A stretch of 64,000 nt of DNA, taken from NCBI GenBank assembly GCA_017624855.1, contig JAGAMF010000005.1, positions 248,001-312,000 of the forward strand, given 5' to 3'. Shown here one piece after another: positions 7,884-15,732 of the stretch (the stretch's first letter is position 1; each line of letters begins with the position of its first letter). The position numbers and the translations under genes were made by a program. This DNA comes from Lachnospiraceae bacterium (GTDB lineage Bacteria > Bacillota > Clostridia > Lachnospirales > Lachnospiraceae). Below the pieces are notes generated by a model. It had not been told where the DNA came from. It did no database searches and saw only the letters and a list, made by a program, of their open reading frames with translations.

Positions 7884-8160
7884 TCGCGTAGACAGCGAGC
7901 CAAGCACGTAGTGCTTGATAATATAAAAAGAGTCTTCCGGATGCTTGCATCCAAGGGAGACTCTTTTTATATTATCAGTAAATACGAAGTATTTGGCGAG
8001 CGTCCGCGTAGTAAGTGGCGAAAGTCACTTACGATGCATCGCGATGATGTTACAGAAAAGGGGGAGAGCTGGTGTTTGAGGTTCTCCCTTAATTACTGTT
8101 TTATCATCATACAACGCTAAATTGAAAGAAGATTTCGTCAGATACCGTTCTACGCCGGTT
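7884..8160 (+). repeat. Array of palindromes after guaA, including a long terminator-like hairpin
   Basis: This stretch is dense in short perfect palindromes. CAAGCAC/GTGCTTG (7901-7917) has a GTA loop. A 20-bp perfect stem at 7916-7935 and 7958-7977 encloses the inner hairpin GGATGC/GCATCC (7939-7952). AAATAC/GTATTT (7980-7994) has a GAA loop, and GTAAGTG/CACTTAC lies at 8011-8032. GCGAGC-like words (GCGAGCC, GCGAGCG) join them. The long hairpin has A-rich and T-rich flanks and could terminate transcription in both directions. The rest resembles REP-type intergenic palindromes. No credible gene is present between guaA and 8479. Confidence 0.7.
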
Positions 8161-8182
8161 GGTTATCTCATTATATTCCGGT

Positions 8183-8365
8183 TTATTCTTTTCTCTTAGT
8201 AAGCGTATTTGTTCCGGCACCATTATCTTCAAATATCACATATTCTTTGGTGTATTTTTTGATTTCTTTTTTCTCTATAAGTTTTGCGTCGTATTCCCTG
8301 AGAAAACGTGAATTTAAACGAAAAATAGGAGTTGTGCTATTATGTTTTTTCGGCAAATCAATCAA
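8183..8365 (-). CDS. Doubtful 60-residue reading frame
   Basis: A short open frame in the 595-bp gap between guaA and the MarR gene. It would have to start at TTG, has no convincing ribosome binding site, and its lysine-rich product matches no family I recognise. It may be a remnant of a decayed gene or chance. It is listed because nothing else explains this stretch. Confidence 0.15.
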   Translation of the reverse strand: MIDLPKKHNSTTPIFRLNSRFLREYDAKLIEKKEIKKYTKEYVIFEDNGAGTNTLTKRKE

Positions 8366-8478
8366 ACTGTCTTCTTGCTCCGCATTTTAATACCTCTAAA
8401 ATAGTTGATAAGAAAACAGTTGACAAACGCAACTAATAGCAGTATGATGGGGCATATCATTTAAGAGGAGGCAGAAGC

Positions 8479-8922
8479 ATGGATTTAGTAAAACAGTTTC
8501 GTGAGTATACACGACAATTAGAATGTCATTTTGGAAACATAAATAGTGCAGATTGTTGCTGTTGTAGTGTGAATAAAACACAATGTTTTTTGATTGTCGA
8601 AATTGGAAGAAAACCGGGTATATCAGTAAAAGAATTGGCAGAAATTTTACGGATTGATAAAAGCGGTGTAAGTCGATTTGTAGAAGATTTAGTGCAGAAA
8701 GACTATGTGGAAAGAAAACCGTCTCTTGAAGATAGGCGTTTTGTCACTTTACATTTATTGCCTAAAGGACAAGAGAGATTTGAGAAGATTGAACATGATA
8801 TGTATTATAAATTTAAAGAAGTGTTTGAGCAAATACCGGAGCATAAGAGAGAGCAGGTATTAGAAGCTTTAAAATTGTATAACGAGGCTTGTATGGCAGT
8901 GGAGGGTAATGCTAATGATTAG
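8479..8922 (+). CDS. MarR-family regulator with a cysteine cluster
   Basis: A 147-residue winged-helix regulator. Residues about 26-36 contain CCCC followed six residues later by another cysteine (SVNKTQC). The wHTH follows: GISVKELAEIL, recognition helix DKSGVSRFVEDLV, wing RKPSLEDRRFVTL. The cysteine placement just before the HTH resembles MarR-type regulators found beside arsenic methylation or detoxification genes in anaerobes, so thiol-mediated sensing of As(III) or another soft metal is inferred. GAGGAGG lies seven bases before the ATG. It overlaps the next gene by 8 bp, so the two are co-expressed. Confidence 0.85.
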   Translation: MDLVKQFREYTRQLECHFGNINSADCCCCSVNKTQCFLIVEIGRKPGISVKELAEILRIDKSGVSRFVEDLVQKDYVERKPSLEDRRFVTLHLLPKGQERFEKIEHDMYYKFKEVFEQIPEHKREQVLEALKLYNEACMAVEGNAND

Positions 8923-9823
8923 AGAGATGAATAAAAACGATTGGATACGGGTAGAAGAAATATATTTACAAGGAATTGAAAAAGGAACAGCTACATTTAA
9001 CACAATGTGTCCTTCTTATGAGGAATGGGATAATGGTCATGTTGATAGTTGTAGATTTGTGTATGTGGATGAGGGGAAGGTAGTTGGCTGGGTTGCAATA
9101 AGTCCTACATCAAGTCGTTGTGTATACAAAGGATGTGTGGAAATGAGTGTTTATATTGATAATGATTATCAAGGGAAAGGTATAGGAACAGAACTGGTTG
9201 AACAGCTATTGCAGGAGGCAAAGAGGTTGGGATATTGGAGTATCCTATCTACAGTTATTTCGCTAAACACAGCAAGCATAGCATTACATAAGAAATGCGG
9301 ATTTCGAGAAATAGGATATAGAGAAAAAATTGCAAAAGACCGATTTGGAAATTGGCAAAATACTACTTTGTTTGAATTAAGGTTAGAAAGTAAAGTGGAA
9401 AAGTCTGCTAACTATTTTAAGAATGGATTTAACTGTTCCCAAGCGGTGTTGGCAGCATTTGCTTCTGATTTTGGTCTTTCAGAGGAAATGGCACTTAAAA
9501 TCGCAACGCAGTTTGGCGGTGGTGCAAGAAAAGGAGAGATGTGTGGTGCTGTATCCGGAGCATTGATGGTATTAGGGTTAAAGTACGGTCACTATCATTA
9601 CAATGCACTTGAAGAAAAGGGAAATGCATATAAAATAGCAGAAGATTTTATGAACCGTTTTATAGCAAAGAAGGGAACGGTTGTATGTAGAGAGTTGCTT
9701 GGGTATGATGTGTCAAAACCAGAAGATATGATAAAGATAAAGGAAATGGATTTATTCAAGAAGACTTGCCCTGAGATGATAAAATGTGCAACAGAGATTG
9801 TGGAAGAAATGTTGCAGGAGTAG
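8915..9823 (+). CDS. GNAT acetyltransferase fused to a C_GCAxxG_C_C redox domain
   Basis: A 302-residue two-domain protein. Residues 1-160 are a GNAT N-acetyltransferase of the phosphinothricin/ArsN type (start MIREM, acetyl-CoA loop YQGKGIGTEL, then LHKKCGFREIG). Residues 168-302 are a C_GCAxxG_C_C domain (NCSQAV, GGGARKGEMCGAVSGA, then two further cysteines), thought to be redox active. The ATG at 8915 has GGAGGG eight bases upstream, better than the ATG at 8909. ArsN-type enzymes acetylate organoarsenicals such as arsinothricin. With the cysteine-rich MarR gene upstream, metalloid or thiol-reactive toxin resistance is the best inference. Confidence 0.85.
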   Translation: MIREMNKNDWIRVEEIYLQGIEKGTATFNTMCPSYEEWDNGHVDSCRFVYVDEGKVVGWVAISPTSSRCVYKGCVEMSVYIDNDYQGKGIGTELVEQLLQEAKRLGYWSILSTVISLNTASIALHKKCGFREIGYREKIAKDRFGNWQNTTLFELRLESKVEKSANYFKNGFNCSQAVLAAFASDFGLSEEMALKIATQFGGGARKGEMCGAVSGALMVLGLKYGHYHYNALEEKGNAYKIAEDFMNRFIAKKGTVVCRELLGYDVSKPEDMIKIKEMDLFKKTCPEMIKCATEIVEEMLQE

Positions 9824-10142
9824 TTGTTTTATATGCATAATTTGCTATAATACTTATGGCAACACTTTGGCAACAGAAAATCAGTAAGCCAAAATAAAAT
9901 GTGCAAATGAGGTAAAATAGCGCGCATACGCGCGGAGTGAAATGCATTCTCATGGTTTCTTTTATCCAATTTGCATAAAAATATTGCATATTCTACAACG
10001 GTAAGCTCCCTTTTTTATCTATTTTATACAAATATTTTTCTTAAAACAAATAATATTATAGACACTGTTTTTGATGCCGTATATGATATACCCAACAAGC
10101 AAAAACGTTTTTGGAAAAGAAATTAAACAAGGAGAAATAAAA
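9824..10142. other. Gene-free stretch between the acetyltransferase and the lipoprotein
   Basis: Nothing coding is credible here. It holds a promoter-like GCTATAATA at 9848, a small GC-rich hairpin (GCGCG, loop CATA, CGCGC, 9920-9933) resembling the palindromes after guaA, and the AT-rich leader of the lipoprotein gene with AAGGAG at 10129. No T-run terminator was found directly after 9823. Confidence 0.6.
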
Positions 10143-10847
10143 ATGAAAAAGAAAGTTTTACCTGTAATTATGGCAGTGTGTTTGTTGGCAGGCATTCTTG
10201 TAGGATGCAGTCAGGCAGAGGATACAGTAAATGATGTTAATACATCGGTAGAAGTGTCTGTGGAAGATGGCAATGTGGAGACATCCGCGGAGAGTAGTGA
10301 TGTGGTGACAGAAGTTGAAGAAAACGAAGCGGTTTCAGAAGAAGAGCAGGAAGTGAATGATGATGTAACACAAAGCTGCAGTCGCTGTCAGCGTGAAGTA
10401 GTATGCGGAACATATGAAGTGGATGGCGAAGTTTTTGTACTCTGTGATAGTTGTTTTACTGAATTTGCATATGAATATGATTACACATCAATCTGCGGAC
10501 TTTGCGAGAACGAAAAGGTTTGCGGTCACTTTGAAGTAGATGGTTCGGTATACGTTGTATGTGACGATTGCTATGAAGAATTTGCTTATGCAATGCAGAT
10601 TCCCGAAATGTGTGATTTGTGCCGTGAACTTGTTGTTTGCTCCAGCTATGAAGTGGACGGTACAGTTTGGGTAATCTGTCATGACTGCTATGGCGAATTT
10701 GCATATGCAAATAATATTTTAAGCTATTGTTCTCAGTGTACCGAAGATAAAATCTGCGGTCACTATATGGTAGATGATTTGCCTTATTCGGTTTGTGACG
10801 ATTGCTATGCTGCATTTGCTGAAGCTAACGGTTTACCTCAGCATTAA
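10143..10847 (+). CDS. Lipoprotein with four tandem CxxC modules
   Basis: A 234-residue exported lipoprotein. The signal peptide ends in the lipobox LVGC (Cys near residue 22), followed by an acidic Ser/Glu/Val-rich linker to about residue 78. Then come four repeats of about 38 residues, each of form CxxC-x5-C-x(GTYEVDG-like)-x-C-x2-C-x3-FAY, starting with CSRC, CGLC, CDLC and CSQC. Five cysteines recur per repeat, suggesting one metal site or disulfide knot per module. AAGGAG precedes the ATG. It is convergent with the next gene and shares its terminator. The family is not recognised. Confidence 0.85.
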   Translation: MKKKVLPVIMAVCLLAGILVGCSQAEDTVNDVNTSVEVSVEDGNVETSAESSDVVTEVEENEAVSEEEQEVNDDVTQSCSRCQREVVCGTYEVDGEVFVLCDSCFTEFAYEYDYTSICGLCENEKVCGHFEVDGSVYVVCDDCYEEFAYAMQIPEMCDLCRELVVCSSYEVDGTVWVICHDCYGEFAYANNILSYCSQCTEDKICGHYMVDDLPYSVCDDCYAAFAEANGLPQH

Positions 10848-10935
10848 TTACTGAGCGATACATTGTGATTGATCAAAAGATGGAAAAAACTATAATGAAA
10901 TCCCTTAGTGGCATGCTTTTTTAGTTACAACACAC

Positions 10936-10975
10936 AACCCCGAACCCTTGTTTTTACAAGAGTCCGGGGTTTTAT
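10936..10975. terminator. Bidirectional terminator
   Basis: A GC-rich stem (AACCCCG with CGGGGTT, extended inwards by CTTGT/ACAAG with mismatches) has T-runs on the plus-strand side. It separates the convergent lipoprotein and minus-strand genes. Confidence 0.7.
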
Positions 10976-10983
10976 AGTGCAAC

Positions 10984-11304
10984 TCATTCTTCTGTCTGTT
11001 CTTTCCAAGCAATGAGGTGAAAGTCTTCTTTATCGTCATCGAAATAACCGATATAAATATCCATAATAACGGAGTAACCGCACATTTCTTTATAATGATC
11101 AAAGAGGTCCTGATGCTTTTCGTACAGCTCGTTCAACTCTTTTTCCAACATATCCACAGTCAAAGTCCCGACAGGATAAGATTTTAAATGATTAAAATGT
11201 GCACCGGCAAATTCCCAGTAGTCCCAATAAAAATATGCATCAATTTCTTCTGTTTTTAAAATGTGTTCGAGTTCATCTTTTGGTATTGTTACCAGCTGTT
11301 TCAT
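10984..11304 (-). CDS. Conserved-looking hypothetical protein
   Basis: A 106-residue acidic cytoplasmic protein, rich in aromatic residues (YFYWDYWEFAGAHF near residue 24) and without membrane segments. The minus-strand start is preceded by AAAGGTGGAA. I do not recognise the family. The 190-bp region between its start and the next plus-strand gene would hold divergent promoters. Confidence 0.7.
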   Translation of the reverse strand: MKQLVTIPKDELEHILKTEEIDAYFYWDYWEFAGAHFNHLKSYPVGTLTVDMLEKELNELYEKHQDLFDHYKEMCGYSVIMDIYIGYFDDDKEDFHLIAWKEQTEE

Positions 11305-11495
11305 GGGTATTCCACCTTTCGGATTTTATTTTACTCTAATATATCATAAAAATATCTTTATGAATAGCAACCGTTTGTTGAACGGAACTTATTTTTTTGC
11401 TGCGGTGCTATTTTATAGAGAAAAAGCAATATTTTCCCATGTTTTTCCCCATTTTTAAAATATCGTGCTATAATATCATAAAAGGGGGAAATACT

Positions 11496-11990
11496 ATGGC
11501 TGAATTTAAATTTGCAGATGCCGTTGTGGACGGCAAAAAGATGTCAGAGTGGTTAAAGTCGGATGAAGGATTGGTGGATTATTCCAAATGTGAGTTTGGG
11601 AAAAATGTAAGTAACTCCAAAGATATCGGAATTTACGACTTGGGTGAATTTGAGCATGATCCGGATGTAAGGGAGACTCGTTATTGTAATGGAGTTGATT
11701 TGGCTCGTGTGGCAGGTTGTGTCAAATATAATGAGCCTTATTACGGAATGTCTGTCTTTACGGCTTTTAACGGAGACGATTATGTGAGAATATTTTATAA
11801 TTCATTTAGAGATGTAACCATTCGGGATTTTGTAATTTACTTTTTCCAGATGTTGGATGGCGATATTTATGTAAGCGAGACCAACTATCATGTATTTGTA
11901 AAAGGTAGATTTTACGATGAGGAAGAATGGCACGCTGCGGTGGATGAATTGTATTCCAGACAGACCAAAAAATTGAAAAGTATACCATAA
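11496..11990 (+). CDS. Hypothetical cytoplasmic protein
   Basis: A 164-residue soluble protein. The start is set by AAAGGGGG eight bases upstream; a TATAAT box lies at 11469-11474, so the leader is very short and the frame upstream of this ATG is not translated. No catalytic motif or family was recognised. It is a single-gene unit closed by a terminator 12 bp after the stop. Confidence 0.7.
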   Translation: MAEFKFADAVVDGKKMSEWLKSDEGLVDYSKCEFGKNVSNSKDIGIYDLGEFEHDPDVRETRYCNGVDLARVAGCVKYNEPYYGMSVFTAFNGDDYVRIFYNSFRDVTIRDFVIYFFQMLDGDIYVSETNYHVFVKGRFYDEEEWHAAVDELYSRQTKKLKSIP

Positions 11991-12001
11991 ATGACAAATA
12001 C

Positions 12002-12030
12002 AAGGAGGGGTTAAATGCCCTCCTTTTTAT
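12002..12030 (+). terminator. Rho-independent terminator
   Basis: Stem AAGGAGGG/CCCTCCTT with an 8-nt loop and a T5 tail. Confidence 0.85.
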
Positions 12031-12177
12031 ATTATCGGATTGCGCTTCCTGTGTTCTAATGTTATGATGAGAGTGTAGTGTTTATTGGGTTAATTAAAAT
12101 AGGCGGAAATCATTTTTTACATTAGGGGTAATGTATAAAAAAATCCGCGAATAATTTAATATCAAGGGGGTACGGGA

Positions 12178-13518
12178 ATGAAAGTTGCAGTATTGAGCGC
12201 GTCGCCGAAGCAGCAGCTTAGTTTGACGTTGCAAATTGTCAGAGCACTGCAAAAAATGTGTAAGGATGATGAATTTGATATCAGCTTCATCAAAAATGTA
12301 GATGACTGTTCCGAATTCGAGGCGAAGGCCAAAGAGGCGGATTTGGTTCTGATTTTATCATCGTTATACCACTTTAATACGCATGGTCAGTTAATGCGTT
12401 ATCTAAAAGGGCTTCATCTGCCGAAGAATAAGCCTTTTACTTATGTTTCATCTTCCGGCGGTAACATGGATGTTCCGGCGCATAATTATTTAAGGTCTTA
12501 TGCAAGACAGAACGGTTTAAAGTGGATTCGGAGCCTTAGCTTGTTGGACGAAGATGTTTTGGCAGAGCCGGGGCGCGAGGAAGTATATCGCTGGTTCCAA
12601 TATGTAAAAGATGTGGTTAGGAACACCGAGCTGAATGCTCAGAGTCTGAAAGATACCAGGATTGCTGTTTTGGATTGCGGTGACGAACCGGAAGAGACAG
12701 AGGCAAAGGTAGCGGAGATTGCAAAGAAATATGAAGATTTAGGCGCAAAGGTTACCGTATATAACCTTCGCGAAAAGAAGATAAAAGGTTGTATTGCATG
12801 CTTTGGGTGCTACACCAACAACAAATGTGTCATAAAGGATGATTTTGAAGCGCTGACGGATGAGCTGTACGGTAATTCCGATATGATTATTACCGTAAGC
12901 GGTATAAATTATAACCAGTTCAGTACCAACTACAAATATTTCCTGGACCGCCATGTAAAATTCGGTCGATTCGGACAGGATCTGGAATTGATAAAAGCTT
13001 ATGTATATTGCGGGGAAATGGACCCCATGGATTTGGTGGAATTGGAGCAACATACTCTGGTTGTGGACAGTTTGGGTTATGATGTGTATGTGGGAATGTA
13101 TCCCGGCACAGATGAGGGAATCAGTCAGTTGATTCAGGAGTCTGCTTATGTGTGCATCAACGATTTATATCCTCAGCGAAATACATATGGATACGGTTTA
13201 AGTATGCAGTTTGCGAACCTTGCATACAGACTTCAGAAGATGACCCCGAAGGATTATGAATATTTTAAGGCAAAAGGATATTATCAGATGCCTCAGGTGC
13301 TTAATCAGGTGCGACCGATTTCCGGTATCGAGGATGGTCGTATGTCCTGTCAGATGAGATTGATGGCCTTTGAAGATATGTTGTCTGCTTTGGATGGTCC
13401 ACCTAATATGACAAAGAGAGGAGAGCGCGGTAGATTCACCAAGATGATTGGGGCAGATTTATCTAAGGTTGATGAAGACAAACCGAAGAAGGGTTTTTCC
13501 TTTTTTAAAAAGAACTAA
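12178..13518 (+). CDS. Duplicated flavodoxin-fold NAD(P)H-dependent oxidoreductase
   Basis: A 446-residue protein with two flavodoxin-like halves. The first (about 1-150) starts with the FMN-phosphate loop SASPKQQLSLT. The second (about 160-300) contains the cysteine motif KGCIACFGCYTNNKC characteristic of NADPH-dependent FMN reductases and iron-sulfur flavoproteins. The C-terminal 120 residues are basic and unassigned. The ATG has AAGGGGG upstream. It is followed by a membrane protein and an AAA ATPase with short gaps (51 and 34 bp), suggesting a three-gene operon. The substrate is unknown. Confidence 0.8.
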   Translation: MKVAVLSASPKQQLSLTLQIVRALQKMCKDDEFDISFIKNVDDCSEFEAKAKEADLVLILSSLYHFNTHGQLMRYLKGLHLPKNKPFTYVSSSGGNMDVPAHNYLRSYARQNGLKWIRSLSLLDEDVLAEPGREEVYRWFQYVKDVVRNTELNAQSLKDTRIAVLDCGDEPEETEAKVAEIAKKYEDLGAKVTVYNLREKKIKGCIACFGCYTNNKCVIKDDFEALTDELYGNSDMIITVSGINYNQFSTNYKYFLDRHVKFGRFGQDLELIKAYVYCGEMDPMDLVELEQHTLVVDSLGYDVYVGMYPGTDEGISQLIQESAYVCINDLYPQRNTYGYGLSMQFANLAYRLQKMTPKDYEYFKAKGYYQMPQVLNQVRPISGIEDGRMSCQMRLMAFEDMLSALDGPPNMTKRGERGRFTKMIGADLSKVDEDKPKKGFSFFKKN

Positions 13519-13569
13519 ACATAGTATAAAATGAGTATTGTATAAAAAGAAAATGGAGGGTTACATACA

Positions 13570-14115
13570 ATGATTCAAAAGAAAATAGAAAGATATATCA
13601 GCATTCGAATGGGTATTGCAATGAGTATTACAATGTCGGTAGTTGGTCCTTTGTTGGGAGCAATCAGCGCCGTAAAACAAAGCGGTGCACCTTTTATTGC
13701 CGCATTTTTACCGTCATTTTTGGCATCCTTGGTTATTACAATGATTCTTGCCATTGGAATCGGTCTTATTATTTCAATGAAAAAAGTAAATGACGGTATT
13801 GAAAACGTAACAAAGACAAAAGGTTTTGTACTGCATTTATTACAGAGCTTGGCATCAGACTTAATTTACACACCGTTTATCGGCCTTGTAATGGCATTTT
13901 TCTCAACTGCGGTATTTGTTATTCCCAAAAGTCCTGCGCTTGGCATGAATATGTTGGTGCCTGTTGCGCTCGGCAATTTTGTAAAAAGCTTATTGCCTGA
14001 GTTTATCATTGCGCTCATTGTAATTATGATTCTGGAGCCCATTATCCAGAAGGCTGCATTCAAGAAATACATTCCCAATTATGGACAGAATGTAGCAGGC
14101 GATGAGGATATTTAA
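13570..14115 (+). CDS. Multi-pass membrane protein
   Basis: A 181-residue membrane protein with four strong hydrophobic segments (about 15-35, 42-70, 98-118 and 138-158). It starts after GGAGGG and lies between a flavoprotein gene and a CbxX-type ATPase gene with short gaps. It resembles small four-helix proteins of the DUF2798 kind, but I am not sure of the family. Confidence 0.75.
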   Translation: MIQKKIERYISIRMGIAMSITMSVVGPLLGAISAVKQSGAPFIAAFLPSFLASLVITMILAIGIGLIISMKKVNDGIENVTKTKGFVLHLLQSLASDLIYTPFIGLVMAFFSTAVFVIPKSPALGMNMLVPVALGNFVKSLLPEFIIALIVIMILEPIIQKAAFKKYIPNYGQNVAGDEDI

Positions 14116-14149
14116 TATGTTTTACAGCATATAAAACGGGGGAATACAT

Positions 14150-15529
14150 ATGTCAGAATTAAAACAGAGTTTATTGGAATGTAAAGCAATCTGTGACAAA
14201 TACGAAAGTACGATCGGCGGTTATGCGCCGGGCGGTTTGTATGTGGATTTTTGTGATGAAGTCATGAATATGGCATTTTTGATTGCCATTTGCGATGAAA
14301 ATGTGGTGGCAGCAGAAATCAACCTGATTAACAATACATTTGACAAGATGTTTAATTACGAAATGTTGGTCAGACGCTACGGTGATGACTGCCTCAGCGA
14401 TAACAGCTTCTTACAGAAAGTGCCGAAAAGTCTTCAAAAAATTGCGGGTGCTGAAAAGGCGGATGTTTTAAGAGAAACGAATTATCTTACAGATACATGG
14501 CGCTTGTATCGTTTTATGGAACAGTTTGGCAATGTCTTGATTAATTGTAGCGGTGCCCGTTTAAAATATGCGGTAAAATTGATGGAATACTTCTTGAACG
14601 GAATGAAGGAGTATATCTACAAAGTAGAGGCGAAATCCGGCTTGGAGGAATTGCCTAAGATTAAGGAGCAGCGTCTTGAGGACAAGGCTACATTGTTTGC
14701 CCGCAGCGAAGAGCCTTTTATCAAAGAAATCAGTCAGGTACTAAAAGAAATCGATGAATTGGTAGGCCTGGTAAATGTAAAAAAAGAAATTCATGATATG
14801 GTTAATCTTTTGATTGTGCAGAAAATCAGGGCACAGAAAGGATTTAAAACCACCAATATTTCACGGCACATGGTTTTTACAGGTAATCCCGGTACCGGTA
14901 AAACAACCATCGCCCGTAAAATGGCGGATATTTTTAAATATTTAGATATTTTGGAAAAGGGACATCTTGTAGAGGCGGACCGTTCCATGCTGGTTTCTCC
15001 TGAAATGGGTAAAACTGCAATCAATGTCCGTAAAATGGCGGAAGAAGCCATGGGCGGTGTTCTTTTTATTGATGAGGCATATTCTTTATATAATGAGAGT
15101 GAGGGCGACTATGGTCAGGAAGCCATTGATACCTTGCTTAAAATCATGGAAGATGAGCGTGAACATTTAGTGGTAATCGTGGCAGGATATAATGAGTTGA
15201 TGGAGCAGTTCTTGGATTCCAATCCCGGTTTCCGTTCCCGTTTCAGCAAATTCATACAGTTTGTGGATTACAGTGAGATGGAGCTGTATGAGATTTTTGC
15301 GTTATATTGCAAGCAGCAGGATTATATCTTGGCAGAAGGAACACAGCAGATGATTCTGGATAAAATCCGCAACATGAAGGAAATCAATATGCAGCATTTT
15401 GCAAATGCAAGAACTGTGCGTAATTATTTTGAGAGAGTTATCTCCAATCAGGCGAACCGCATGATTAACGAGTATGATATAAACGGCGGTGAAGAAGCGT
15501 TGATTACCATTACAGCGACAGATTTATAA
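14150..15529 (+). CDS. CbxX/CfxQ-type AAA ATPase with a TerB-like N-terminal domain
   Basis: A 459-residue cytoplasmic ATPase. The AAA domain carries Walker A GNPGTGKT at 245-252, Walker B LFIDEA near 304, and the CbxX-type sensor region with the arginine-rich FRSRFSKFI. The N-terminal helical region (about 10-165; AFLIAICDENVVAAEI near 43) resembles TerB-like helical modules, a weak inference. CbxX-type ATPases remodel protein assemblies. It is the last gene of a three-gene unit and is followed by a strong terminator. Confidence 0.85.
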   Translation: MSELKQSLLECKAICDKYESTIGGYAPGGLYVDFCDEVMNMAFLIAICDENVVAAEINLINNTFDKMFNYEMLVRRYGDDCLSDNSFLQKVPKSLQKIAGAEKADVLRETNYLTDTWRLYRFMEQFGNVLINCSGARLKYAVKLMEYFLNGMKEYIYKVEAKSGLEELPKIKEQRLEDKATLFARSEEPFIKEISQVLKEIDELVGLVNVKKEIHDMVNLLIVQKIRAQKGFKTTNISRHMVFTGNPGTGKTTIARKMADIFKYLDILEKGHLVEADRSMLVSPEMGKTAINVRKMAEEAMGGVLFIDEAYSLYNESEGDYGQEAIDTLLKIMEDEREHLVVIVAGYNELMEQFLDSNPGFRSRFSKFIQFVDYSEMELYEIFALYCKQQDYILAEGTQQMILDKIRNMKEINMQHFANARTVRNYFERVISNQANRMINEYDINGGEEALITITATDL

Positions 15530-15598
15530 ATGTAATATTTTGACACTCAAAATACCGATATCAAATTTTGGAGTTTTCATATTAAAATCATGTCATTC

Positions 15599-15634
15599 AA
15601 AAGGTACAAAAAATGGTTTTTTTGTACCTTTTTT
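15599..15634 (+). terminator. Rho-independent terminator
   Basis: Stem AAAGGTACAAAAAA with TTTTTTTGTACCTTT, loop TGG, T-rich tail. Confidence 0.9.
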
Positions 15635-15732
15635 CATTGTTTTGGAGCTTGCCTATCTTGTATCAAATAAAACAAAAATATATAATTATTAGTAGGTATT
15701 CAAGCATCTTTGAGGAGAAAGGGTGAGAAGAT

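Noticed and set aside
7911-8120. A 69-codon plus-strand frame over the hairpin array after guaA
   Set aside because: It runs through both arms of the long hairpin and the smaller palindromes, has no ribosome binding site, and its composition follows the repeats, not a protein.
9842-9870. Promoter-like GCTATAAT just after the GNAT fusion gene
   Set aside because: No suitable -35 box at normal distance and no gene starts close downstream; the AT-rich sequence makes such matches common.
10456-10815. Long minus-strand frames opposite the CxxC lipoprotein
   Set aside because: They are shadows of the repeated cysteine codons; the plus-strand frame has a signal peptide and regular repeats.
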